A DNA stretch of 64,000 bases from assembly GCF_900101755.1 (NCBI RefSeq), contig NZ_FNAE01000005.1, positions 248,001 to 312,000 on the forward strand. Reading direction: 5' to 3'. The stretch's first letter is position 1, and every line of letters starts with the position of its first letter. Both the position numbers and the translations under genes were made by a program. The stretch is from Ectopseudomonas alcaliphila (GTDB lineage Bacteria > Pseudomonadota > Gammaproteobacteria > Pseudomonadales > Pseudomonadaceae). Below, piece by piece: positions 37,086 through 44,777 of the stretch. The notes under the pieces were generated by a model that saw only the letters and a list, made by a program, of their open reading frames with translations, did not search any database and was not told the DNA's origin.

Positions 37086-39301
37086 TTGCGCAACAAGCGC
37101 AGACCGTTGAACACCACCATCAGGCTCACGCCCATGTCGGCGAACACGGCCATCCACATGGTCGCCTCGCCCGCCAGGGTCATGCCCAGAAATACCGCCT
37201 TGATGCCCAGCGCCAGCACGATGTTCTGCACGAGAATGGCGTGGGTCTGGCGGGACAGACGAACGAATGTCGGGATCTTGCGCAGATCGTCATCCATCAG
37301 CGCGACATCCGCCGTCTCGATGGCCGTGTCGGTGCCGGCGGCGCCCATGGCGAAGCCGATCTCGGCCTTGGCCAGTGCCGGCGCATCGTTGATGCCATCG
37401 CCGACCATCCCGACCACCTTACCCTGCAACTGACGCGCCTCGACCCAGGCCAGCTTGTCCGCCGGCAACAGATCGCCATGCGCCTCATCGACACCGACCT
37501 GTTCGGCGATGGCCGCTGCGGTGTGGGCGTTGTCGCCCGTCAGCATGCAGGTGCGCACACCCAGTCCGTGCAGTTCGGCGACCGCCTCGCGGCTGCTCTG
37601 GCGCACCGTGTCGGCCACGGCGAAGAGCATCAGCGCACGCTGCTCGTCGCACAGCACCACCACGCTCTTGCCCTGGCGCTCCAGCGCCTGCAGGCGCTCT
37701 TCCAACGGCGTGGAGCACAGCCCAAGCTCCTCGACCATGCGGTGGTTGCCTATATAAAGCAGCTTGCCGTCAACCGTCCCCCTGGTGCCGCGCCCAGGCA
37801 ACGCTTCGAAGTCCGCCACATCGAGCAACGCCAGACCTTGTTCCTCGGCATGCAGGGCCAATGCCCTGGAAACCGGATGATCCGAACGCGCAGCCAGGCT
37901 CGCAGCCCAGGCGGCGTGCATCGGCTCATCCACGTCCAGCAGTTGGAGGCTGTCGGTCTGTACCGGCTTGCCATGGGTCAGGGTGCCGGTCTTGTCCAGC
38001 GCCAGCAGGGCCAGGTGCCGGCCGTTCTCCAGATAGACGCCGCCCTTGATCAGAATGCCCTTGCGTGCAGCGGCCGCCAGACCGCTGACGATGGTCACCG
38101 GCGTAGAGATCACCAGCGCACAGGGACAGGCCACCACCAGCAGTACCAGGGCGCGGTAGACCCAGTCGAGCCAAGCGCCGCCCATCAGCAGTGGTGGAAA
38201 TACGGCGACCGCCAGAGCGAAGGCGAATACTGCCGGGGTGTAGATGCGCGAGAACCGGTCGACGAAGCGCTGAGTCGGCGCGCGCGAGCCCTGCGCCTCC
38301 TCCACCGCATGGATGATGCGCGCCAGCGTGGTATCACGCGCGGCCGCCGTCACGCGAAACTCCAGCGAGCCCGCCTCATTGATGGTACCGGCGAAAACCG
38401 CATCACCCGTCCGCTTTTCCACCGGCAGGCTTTCGCCGGTGATCGGCGCCTGGTTGACCGTCGACGCGCCGCCGACCACCTCACCATCGAGGCTGATGCG
38501 TTCACCAGGACGCACGCGCACCACCGCGCCCAGACTGATAGCCTGCACGTCGACCTCCTGCCAACTGCCATCAGCCTGCTGCACGGTGGCGCGTGGCGGC
38601 GCCAGATCCATCAGCCCGCGTATGGCGTTGCGAGCCCGATCCAGCGAGCGCGCCTCGATCAGCTCGGCCAGGGTGAACAGCACCATCACCATCGCCGCTT
38701 CCGGCCACTGGCCGATCAGCACTGCGCCGGTCACGGCGATGCTCATCAGGGCATTGATATTGAGGTTGCGGTTCTTCAGGGCGATCCAGCCCTTCTTGTA
38801 GGTGCTCAGTCCACACAGGCCGATGGCGGCGATAGCCAGCAGCGCCACCAACAAGTCCGGGCCGAGCCCGGCGAAATGCACGACTTCCGAAGCTGTAGCC
38901 AGGACACCTGCCAGCACCAGCGGCCACCAGGGCTTTGTCGCGGGTGCAGCAACTGGCTTCTGCGCAGAACGATCATCTTCGACCTGCGGGGTAAAGCCCA
39001 ATGCGCGTATGGCCGGCAGCACCTGCGCCAGCACGCCTTCGTCATGGCTCACGGTCAGCACGCGCTGCAGCAGATTGAAATGCAGGCCGGCCACGCCAGG
39101 CAGGCGCCCCAGCGCGTCGCGAAGCAGGCGCTCTTCGGTGGGGCAATCCATCTGCTCGATGCGGATGCGGGTACTGCACACCCCCGCCAGCACGGCGTCC
39201 GCTGGCTGCGGCGCGGCCTCGCGATTGTGTCCAGCGTGATCGTGGGCATGCTCAGGGTGAGCAGGTGGCTGTTGGTGCGAGTGATCGCAGCAGCGGCTCA
39301 T
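37082..39301 (-). CDS. cadA: Cd(II)/Zn(II)-translocating P1B-type ATPase
   Basis: A 739-residue heavy-metal exporter. A His-rich N terminus (about residues 5-28) precedes a metal-binding domain with IEQMDCPTEERLL (about 45-60), then the P1B core: CPC motif in VACPCALVISTP, the phosphorylated Asp in LALDKTGTLTHGK, the SDHPVSRAL HP motif and GDGINDAPAL. CPC plus the MDCPTEE pattern favours Zn/Cd/Pb over Cu. The start at 39301 gives the His-rich tail. Divergent from cadR with a MerR-type promoter between; DUF3703 is coupled downstream. Confidence 0.94.
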   Translation of the reverse strand: MSRCCDHSHQQPPAHPEHAHDHAGHNREAAPQPADAVLAGVCSTRIRIEQMDCPTEERLLRDALGRLPGVAGLHFNLLQRVLTVSHDEGVLAQVLPAIRALGFTPQVEDDRSAQKPVAAPATKPWWPLVLAGVLATASEVVHFAGLGPDLLVALLAIAAIGLCGLSTYKKGWIALKNRNLNINALMSIAVTGAVLIGQWPEAAMVMVLFTLAELIEARSLDRARNAIRGLMDLAPPRATVQQADGSWQEVDVQAISLGAVVRVRPGERISLDGEVVGGASTVNQAPITGESLPVEKRTGDAVFAGTINEAGSLEFRVTAAARDTTLARIIHAVEEAQGSRAPTQRFVDRFSRIYTPAVFAFALAVAVFPPLLMGGAWLDWVYRALVLLVVACPCALVISTPVTIVSGLAAAARKGILIKGGVYLENGRHLALLALDKTGTLTHGKPVQTDSLQLLDVDEPMHAAWAASLAARSDHPVSRALALHAEEQGLALLDVADFEALPGRGTRGTVDGKLLYIGNHRMVEELGLCSTPLEERLQALERQGKSVVVLCDEQRALMLFAVADTVRQSSREAVAELHGLGVRTCMLTGDNAHTAAAIAEQVGVDEAHGDLLPADKLAWVEARQLQGKVVGMVGDGINDAPALAKAEIGFAMGAAGTDTAIETADVALMDDDLRKIPTFVRLSRQTHAILVQNIVLALGIKAVFLGMTLAGEATMWMAVFADMGVSLMVVFNGLRLLRK

Positions 39302-39330
39302 GGCAAATCTCCGTCGGGTATCTGTTGCCG

Positions 39331-39361
39331 AGTACACACCCTGTAGTCACTATAGGGTCAA
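39331..39361 (-). promoter_or_regulatory. CadR-controlled cadA promoter and operator
   Basis: On the minus strand TTGACC (39361-39356) and TGTACT (39336-39331) are separated by 19 bp, the overlong spacer typical of MerR-type promoters. The spacer holds an inverted repeat, arms ACCCTGTAGT and ACTATAGGGT around one base (39338-39358), with a single mismatch. This matches known CadR/PbrR operators and explains metal-induced transcription of cadA. Confidence 0.9.
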
Positions 39362-39380
39362 GCACCCACGGAGCGATCCC

Positions 39381-39833
39381 ATGAAAATCGGAGAATTGGC
39401 GAAAAAGGCCGGCTGTCAGGTAGAGACCGTCCGCTACTACGAACGCGAAGGCCTGCTGCCGGCACCCGCGCGCAGCGAAGGCAACTACCGCCTGTACGGC
39501 GCACCGCACCTGGAACGCCTGGTGTTCATCCGCAATTGCCGCACGCTGGACATGACCCTGGAAGAGATCCAGCGACTGCTGGCTCTGCGCGACCTGCCCC
39601 ACGAGAGCTGCGCCGGTATCAACAGCCTGGTGGACGAACATATCGAGCACGTTCAGGCACGCATCGACAGCCTGCAGGCGCTGCGCGACCAACTCACCGA
39701 GTTGCGCGACCGCTGCAATGGTCCACAGGAGGCTGAAGACTGCGGCATCCTGCGCCAGCTCAACGTCAGCGGCGGGGTGCAACCGCTACCGGACGATGGC
39801 CACACCCATGTCGGCAAGAGCCACTCGCACTGA
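39381..39833 (+). CDS. cadR: Cd(II)/Pb(II)-responsive MerR-family regulator
   Basis: A 150-residue MerR activator. The winged HTH is at the N terminus (MKIGELAKKAGCQVETVRYYEREGLL region), followed by the dimerisation helix. Candidate metal ligands are the cysteines in HESCAGIN and EDCGIL and a His-rich tail (DDGHTHVGKSHSH), which is characteristic of Pseudomonas CadR. The start at 39381 follows GGAGCGATCCC. It is divergent from cadA and probably autoregulated. Confidence 0.94.
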   Translation: MKIGELAKKAGCQVETVRYYEREGLLPAPARSEGNYRLYGAPHLERLVFIRNCRTLDMTLEEIQRLLALRDLPHESCAGINSLVDEHIEHVQARIDSLQALRDQLTELRDRCNGPQEAEDCGILRQLNVSGGVQPLPDDGHTHVGKSHSH

Positions 39834-39842
39834 AGTCGGCAG

Positions 39843-40754
39843 TTACGGCGCCTTGCGGAAGACGTAAAACAAGTTCGGCTCGCTGATCAGGTACAGGTTG
39901 CCGTCATCATCCGTCGCCACACCCTCGGCCTGCGGCACGCTGCGCTGCAGACCATGCTGACCACGTAGCAGCGACAGGGTGCTGATCGGCCTGCCTTCGG
40001 CATTCAGCTCGATCACCAGGCGCGACTCGTCCGACAGCGCCAACAGGTGGCCGGTCGCGGCGTCGAAGTCCAGGCTGGAAAGGTCGCGCACGAACAGTCG
40101 CGCGTCACGCTTGGGGTCCGTATTGACCTGCAACGCCAGTGGCTTGCTTTCATCGACATGGGGGAAGCCGAGCACCTCGAAGATGCGCACCGGGTCGCGC
40201 TCCTTGGCCACCAGCAGGCGCTGGTTCTTGGCATCGTAGGCCAGGCCTTCGAAACCCTTGTTGCCATTGCGGCCGATGCCCAGGGAAAGCTGCTGGAAGT
40301 CGGCCGCGTCGAGCACGCGACTGCCATCGTCGATGCGCACCTTGACCAGGCGTTGTTCGCGTTCATCGGCGATCACATAGGTACCAGGCGCTACGTATTC
40401 GATGGCCTCGGGATCACCGAAACCTTCAAGATCGATGGTGCGCAGCAGCTCGCCATCCAGGCTCAGCTCGATCACCTTGGCCGGCTTGTTGGTGACACTG
40501 AACAGGCTGCGCCGATCGGGATCGTAGGTCAGCGCCGATACATCGCTGATATCGGCAATCGGCTTGGCCTCGATCACCACGCGATAGTCGCCCAGCCACA
40601 GCGACTGTTGGCGCCACTGCGCACCATGCTGCCACTCCTGCACGGAGAACCAGGCACGTTCGAACAGCCGATACTGCTGACCCAGCACGGCTCCACTCAA
40701 CAACACGAACAACAGCAGATAGAGCCAGGGGTTGATGGAGAGCAGACGACGCAT
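39843..40754 (-). CDS. SdiA-regulated-domain beta-propeller protein, CarP-like
   Basis: A 303-residue protein with one N-terminal membrane anchor (about residues 8-26, PWLYLLLFVLLSGAVL) and a periplasmic propeller resembling the SdiA-regulated/phytase-like family (ALTYDPDRRSLFSVTNKP, GFGDPEAIEYV, GNKGFEGLAYD, EGVATDDDGNLYLISEPN). It is a paralogue of the product of 41275-42192; the OB-fold gene lies between them. In P. aeruginosa a protein of this type, CarP, belongs to the calcium-responsive CarSR regulon; assignment here is by inference. Confidence 0.82.
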   Translation of the reverse strand: MRRLLSINPWLYLLLFVLLSGAVLGQQYRLFERAWFSVQEWQHGAQWRQQSLWLGDYRVVIEAKPIADISDVSALTYDPDRRSLFSVTNKPAKVIELSLDGELLRTIDLEGFGDPEAIEYVAPGTYVIADEREQRLVKVRIDDGSRVLDAADFQQLSLGIGRNGNKGFEGLAYDAKNQRLLVAKERDPVRIFEVLGFPHVDESKPLALQVNTDPKRDARLFVRDLSSLDFDAATGHLLALSDESRLVIELNAEGRPISTLSLLRGQHGLQRSVPQAEGVATDDDGNLYLISEPNLFYVFRKAP

Positions 40755-40777
40755 GATGATTTTCTCTGACTACCACG

Positions 40778-40809
40778 AAAAAGCCCGCCACGGGCTTGAC
40801 GTGGCGGGC
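40778..40809 (-). terminator. Terminator after the OB-fold (ygiW-like) gene
   Basis: CCCGCCACG and CGTGGCGGG form a stem around a 7-nt loop; on the minus strand it is followed by a U-run (the AAAAA at 40778-40782). It separates the OB-fold gene from the downstream SdiA-regulated gene. Confidence 0.8.
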
Positions 40810-40825
40810 GGGCGGAATATCGCGA

Positions 40826-41173
40826 TCAGTTGATCAGTTCGACACGATCGACATCGATCTCGCGGCTGTTGAAGTCCTTGTCGACTTCACCGGTCAGGCG
40901 CACCTTGGCGGTTTCCGAGACGGTCTGGCCCGGCCAGTCTTCGTCATCGATTTCCACCTGGATGGTGCCGGTAGCGTCCTTGAACTCGTAGAGTTCGTCC
41001 TGCAGGCGCTTGACGATCTGACCTTCCAGAACGACATGGGTGTCATCGGCAGCTTCCAGTGCAGCAGCCACGGTGGTGACCTGCGGGGTAGCGCCCGGGC
41101 CGGTGTAGCCAGTAGCGAAAGCGGCAGTGCTGAGCAGCGGCAGAACCATCAGAGCGAGAGCGGTACGTTTCAT
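40826..41173 (-). CDS. YgiW/YdeI-type periplasmic OB-fold protein, CarO-like
   Basis: A 115-residue BOF-family protein with a signal peptide (about residues 1-20, ending TAAFA) and a single OB fold (VLEGQIVKRLQDELYEFKDA, EIDDEDWPGQ, VRLTGEVDKDF). Family members are periplasmic stress proteins; the P. aeruginosa homologue CarO is induced by calcium through CarSR/BqsSR. The start at 41173 follows GAGGTTCTCACC. Four TTMAG-type boxes lie 51-89 bp upstream, supporting control by an OmpR-family regulator. Confidence 0.87.
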   Translation of the reverse strand: MKRTALALMVLPLLSTAAFATGYTGPGATPQVTTVAAALEAADDTHVVLEGQIVKRLQDELYEFKDATGTIQVEIDDEDWPGQTVSETAKVRLTGEVDKDFNSREIDVDRVELIN

Positions 41174-41223
41174 GGTGAGAACCTCGTTGTTCGTAAGTGA
41201 CGGGTTCAGATTAGTGCCGCTAG

Positions 41224-41262
41224 CTGAAGCCAGACTGAATCGCGGCTTAAGCCAAACTGAAT
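41224..41262 (-). promoter_or_regulatory. Four response-regulator half-sites upstream of the OB-fold gene
   Basis: On the minus strand the hexamers ATTCAG, CTTAAG, ATTCAG and CTTCAG occur at exact 11-bp intervals (plus-strand starts 41224, 41235, 41246, 41257), i.e. TTMAG-N6-TTMAG tandem pairs. This fits the TTAAG-N6-TTAAG box described for BqsR/CarR and PmrA-type regulators, one helical turn apart. It should control the gene starting at 41173. Confidence 0.75.
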
Positions 41263-41274
41263 CCGTCACCCCAC

Positions 41275-42192
41275 TCAACTGGCATCCGGTTGCGGCTTGC
41301 TGAAGACGTAAAAAAGATTGGGCTCGGCGACGATATAGATGTTGCCGTCCTCGTCCATGGCCACACCCTCAGCCTGCTTGATGCCCTGATCCAGACCATT
41401 CAAACCACCGGTAAGGCTGAGAAAGCTGACCGGCTGGCCGTCGCGGTCGATCTCCAGCAGCATGCGCGACTCGTCGGACAGCACCAGCGCGTGACCGGTG
41501 CGCGCATCGATACTCAGCGAAGAAATATCGCGCATGCCCAGATTGCCGTAGTGGAAGGGCTGCATCACGCCAGCAGCACCGTCTTCGCCAGGAAAAGGCA
41601 GGCTGAACAGGCCCATCGGGCTGCGCTCCTTGCCCAACATCAGGCTGCTGCTGCGCGCATCCCAGGCAACGGCTTCGAAGCCCTTGTTACCCGCTTCGGC
41701 AAAGCCCAGGTCGAAGCCGGGGAAATCGGCCGCATCCAACTCCAGGTCGTCGTCACGCAGGGTAAAGGTGGTGAGCTGACGCCGACGCTCATCGACAATG
41801 GCCATGCGCCCGTTGTCCATCATCTCCACCGCTTCCGGGTCAGCAAAGCCCTTCAACTGGATACGCCGCAACACCTCACCCTCACGCGAGAGTTCCACCA
41901 GCAGAGGGTTCTTGCCGGTCACCGTAAAGAGGGTGCCGGTTACCGGGTTGTAGGTAAGCCCCGAGGTTTCATCTTGTTCCAGACCAGACAACGCCTTGGC
42001 CTGAATCACCGCACGGTAGCCAGGCAGCCAGACGCTGGACAACCGCTCCACCAACGGCGTATGCCCCTCCTGCCACCAGAGCAGGGCGCGATCATCCCAA
42101 TGCTGAGTTTTTACTACCGTTGCCACGACCAGCACGGCTATGCCGAACAACCAGTAACGGGGGCGAGAAAGGCGGGAACGAAGGGAGGGCAT
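41275..42192 (-). CDS. SdiA-regulated-domain beta-propeller protein, second CarP-like paralogue
   Basis: A 305-residue paralogue of 39843-40754, with a membrane anchor (about residues 12-28, YWLFGIAVLVVATVV) and the same propeller signatures (SGLTYNPVTGTLFTVTGKN, GFADPEAVEMM, GNKGFEAVAWD, EGVAMDEDGNIYIVAEPN). The start is uncertain: ATG 42192 begins just before the anchor, ATG 42228 is also in frame, and neither has a strong ribosome-binding site. It flanks the OB-fold gene and its boxes. Confidence 0.8.
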   Translation of the reverse strand: MPSLRSRLSRPRYWLFGIAVLVVATVVKTQHWDDRALLWWQEGHTPLVERLSSVWLPGYRAVIQAKALSGLEQDETSGLTYNPVTGTLFTVTGKNPLLVELSREGEVLRRIQLKGFADPEAVEMMDNGRMAIVDERRRQLTTFTLRDDDLELDAADFPGFDLGFAEAGNKGFEAVAWDARSSSLMLGKERSPMGLFSLPFPGEDGAAGVMQPFHYGNLGMRDISSLSIDARTGHALVLSDESRMLLEIDRDGQPVSFLSLTGGLNGLDQGIKQAEGVAMDEDGNIYIVAEPNLFYVFSKPQPDAS

Positions 42193-42271
42193 CGGCGACG
42201 GCTCGGCTGCTTGATGGCAATCCGACATCCGATGTCTGGAAGAGTTCCGCCGCCTGGAAGGCGGCGATTGG

Positions 42272-42418
42272 TATAGAACCTGCGCACGATCTTGCGAGCT
42301 AGAGCCATGCAAGGCAAAAACAGGCGAGGACGCGGAGTGTACTTTTGTACATGAGCATTCCGAGCCTGTTTTTAACGCCGCAGGGCCGACGCGCAGCTGG
42401 ATCGTGGGCAGTTCTATA
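42272..42418. repeat. Structured palindromic element, copy 1
   Basis: A 147-bp element bounded by imperfect terminal inverted repeats (TATAGAACCTGCGCACGATC at 42272-42291; complement of 42400-42418). Inside, AAAAACAGGC (42316-42325) pairs with GCCTGTTTTT (42364-42373) and TGTAC/GTACA (42338-42342, 42347-42351) closes the apex. A related copy in opposite orientation lies at 46008-46135, where the arms differ but still pair. It fills the space between the SdiA-regulated gene and the FAH gene, whose stop codon it supplies. Confidence 0.8.
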
Positions 42419-43079
42419 ACACGCGGCTGGTGAAACTACTATGACCGACCAACTCCAGCACCAGCTCGTCGCCCTTGTTCAGCGCGCCAACTCCGACCGG
42501 CGTACCCGTGAGGATCACGTCGCCAGGCTGCAAGGCGAAGTGCCCGGCCATGTGCTGGATCATCGCGACGATGGGGTTGAGCATGTCGCGGCTGTTGCCG
42601 TCCTGACGGATTTCGCCATTGATCACCAGGCGAATGCCGATATCGGCCAGATCCTCGATGGCATCGCCAGGCACGAAAGGCGCCAGCACACAGGCACCGT
42701 CGAAGCTCTTGGCGATTTCCCAGGGATAGCCCTTCTCCTTGAGCCTGGCCTGCACGTCGCGCAGGGTCAGATCCAGGGCCGGGGCGAAGCCGCTGATGGC
42801 ATCACGCACTTCCTCAGCGTCCGGTTTCTTCGACAGCGGCTTGCCGATCAGCACGGCGATCTCCGCCTCGTAATGCACCGAGCCACGGTCTTCGGGAATG
42901 GCAAAGCCACTATCGAGCGGCACCACACAGGAACCCGGTTTGATGAACAGCAAGGGTTCGCTGGGCACCGGGTTATTCAGTTCCTTGGCATGCTCGGCGT
43001 AGTTGCGGCCGATGCAAACGACCTTGCCGAGGGGGAAGTGGACGGTGGTTCCGTCGACATACTGGTGCTGATAGCTCAT
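42414..43079 (-). CDS. Fumarylacetoacetate hydrolase family protein
   Basis: A 221-residue FAH-superfamily enzyme of the YcgM/FAHD1 size class, candidates for acylpyruvate hydrolase or oxaloacetate decarboxylase activity. CIGRNYAEHAKELNNP opens the domain, the metal-binding acidic residues are in HYEAEIAVLIGK and ALDLTLRDVQ, and GDVILTGTPVGVG is the signature. The start at 43079 begins MSYQHQYVDG. Its stop codon (42414-42416) lies in the terminal repeat of the palindromic element. It lies downstream of the D2HGDH gene, past a terminator. Confidence 0.9.
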   Translation of the reverse strand: MSYQHQYVDGTTVHFPLGKVVCIGRNYAEHAKELNNPVPSEPLLFIKPGSCVVPLDSGFAIPEDRGSVHYEAEIAVLIGKPLSKKPDAEEVRDAISGFAPALDLTLRDVQARLKEKGYPWEIAKSFDGACVLAPFVPGDAIEDLADIGIRLVINGEIRQDGNSRDMLNPIVAMIQHMAGHFALQPGDVILTGTPVGVGALNKGDELVLELVGHSSFTSRVL

Positions 43080-43172
43080 CACCGACTCCTGTGTTGTTCG
43101 TATTGTAGATAGCTCGGCTTGTGGCCGGACGTCGTACCTTAAACGAGGCGGCGCCATCGTGCACCGCATACG

Positions 43173-43202
43173 AAAACGCCCATCGGTCGGATGGGCGTTT
43201 TT
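43173..43202 (-). terminator. Terminator after the D-2-hydroxyglutarate dehydrogenase gene
   Basis: AAAACGCCCATC and GATGGGCGTTTTT make a strong stem around a short loop with A/T runs on both sides, directly after the stop codon at 43205. Confidence 0.92.
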
Positions 43203-43204
43203 CG

Positions 43205-44596
43205 TCAGGCGAAGATCTTGCCGGGGTTCATGATGCCGTTTGGATCGAACACCGCCTTGACCGCTTTCATGCAGGCGATCTCCGCCTCGCTGCGGCTGTA
43301 GTGCAGGTAATCACGCTTGGTCATACCGACGCCGTGCTCGGCGCTGATCGAGCCGTTGTACTTCTGCACGGTCTCGAACACCCACTGGTTGACCACCGCG
43401 CACTTGGCGAAGAACTCGTCCTTGCTCAGGTTCTCGGGCTTCAAGATATTCAGGTGCAGGTTGCCGTCACCGATATGGCCGAACCACACCACCTCGAAAT
43501 CCGGGTAGTTGGCTTCGACGATGGCGTCGATGTCCTTGAGGAAGGCCGGCACCTGGCTGACCGTGACGGAGATGTCGTTCTTGTACGGCGTCCAGTGGCT
43601 GATGGTCTCGGAGATGTATTCGCGCAGCTTCCACAGGTTCTGCAGCTGTTGCTCGCTCTGGCTCATCACGCCGTCGACCACCCAACCCTGCTCGACGCAG
43701 TACTCGAAGGTTTCCAGCGCCTGGTTGGCCACTTCCTCGGTGCTGGCTTCGAACTCCAGCAGGGCATAGAACGGACATTCGCTTTCGAACGGCGCCGGCA
43801 CGTCGCCACGGGCAAGTACCTTGGCCAGAGCCTTGTCGGAGAAGAACTCGAAGGCAGTCAGGTCGAGTTTGCTCTGGAAGGCGTGCAGCACCGGCATGAT
43901 CGAGTCGAAATCAGCGGTGCCGAGCACCATCGCGGTGAGGTTCTTCGGCGCACGGTCCAGACGCATGGTCGCCTCGACCACGAAGCCCAGCGTACCTTCG
44001 GCACCGATGAACAGCTGGCGCAGGTCGTAACCGGTGGCGTTCTTGATCAGGTCCTTGTTCAGCTCCAGCAATTCGCCGGTACCGGTCACGACTTTCAGAC
44101 CGGCTACCCAATTGCGGGTCATGCCGTAGCGAATCACTTTGATCCCGCCGGCGTTGGTGCCGATATTGCCGCCAATCTGGCTGGAACCCGAGGAGGCGAA
44201 GTCCACTGGGTAATAGAGGCCCTTCTCTTCGGCGAACAGCTGCAGTTGCTTGGTCACCACGCCCGGCTGGCACACCGCGGCACGGTCGTACTCGTTGAAC
44301 GAGAGAATCTGGTTCATATAGTCGAACGCCACCACCACTTCGCCATTGGCCGCCACGGCAGCAGCCGAGAGGCCGGTACGGCCGCCAGACGGCACCAGGG
44401 CGATCTTGTGCGCGTTGGCCCAACGCACGATGGCCTGCACCTGCTCGATGCTCTTGGGGAAGACGATGGCCGAAGGCGCCGGGGCGAAATGCTTGGTCCA
44501 GTCCTTGCCATAGGCCTCGAGGGAATCGGCGTCGGTCAGTACCTTGCCGGGTTCAACCAGGGTCTTCAGCTCTTCGATCTGGGCAGGGGTGGTCAT
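43205..44596 (-). CDS. FAD-binding D-2-hydroxyglutarate dehydrogenase (D-lactate-dehydrogenase-like)
   Basis: A 463-residue FAD oxidoreductase. The N-terminal FAD-binding domain (about residues 35-215) has the family stretch ALVPSGGRTGLSAAAV and SSGSSQIGGNIGTNAGG; the C-terminal substrate domain has VVWFGHIGDGNLHLN and ends with DPNGIMNPGKIFA. It is divergent from serA. Pseudomonas D2HGDH oxidises D-2-hydroxyglutarate, which SerA forms as a side product when it reduces 2-oxoglutarate, so the neighbourhood supports this substrate over D-lactate. Confidence 0.88.
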   Translation of the reverse strand: MTTPAQIEELKTLVEPGKVLTDADSLEAYGKDWTKHFAPAPSAIVFPKSIEQVQAIVRWANAHKIALVPSGGRTGLSAAAVAANGEVVVAFDYMNQILSFNEYDRAAVCQPGVVTKQLQLFAEEKGLYYPVDFASSGSSQIGGNIGTNAGGIKVIRYGMTRNWVAGLKVVTGTGELLELNKDLIKNATGYDLRQLFIGAEGTLGFVVEATMRLDRAPKNLTAMVLGTADFDSIMPVLHAFQSKLDLTAFEFFSDKALAKVLARGDVPAPFESECPFYALLEFEASTEEVANQALETFEYCVEQGWVVDGVMSQSEQQLQNLWKLREYISETISHWTPYKNDISVTVSQVPAFLKDIDAIVEANYPDFEVVWFGHIGDGNLHLNILKPENLSKDEFFAKCAVVNQWVFETVQKYNGSISAEHGVGMTKRDYLHYSRSEAEIACMKAVKAVFDPNGIMNPGKIFA

Positions 44597-44777
44597 CTAC
44601 AGAACTCTCAAAGGATTCATGGTCGCCCTGAGAACCATTCAGGTCGCAACCGAGCATTGAAAAAGGCGAACATGCTAGCATACGCACCCCGTGAATCGAG
44701 CCATGCAGCGATCTACGGGCGCTGGCTGAGTTTCTCGGCCCTTCCCTGCAAACATCCCTGGGACAACAGGTACTCCG

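Noticed and set aside
37241..39346. 701-codon open frame antisense to cadA
   Set aside because: Overlaps all conserved motifs of cadA and has no independent start signal or similarity.
42301..42375. Ordinary Rho-independent terminator for the SdiA-regulated gene
   Set aside because: The hairpin is part of a longer element with terminal inverted repeats and a related copy at 46008-46135, and it lies upstream of that gene rather than after it.
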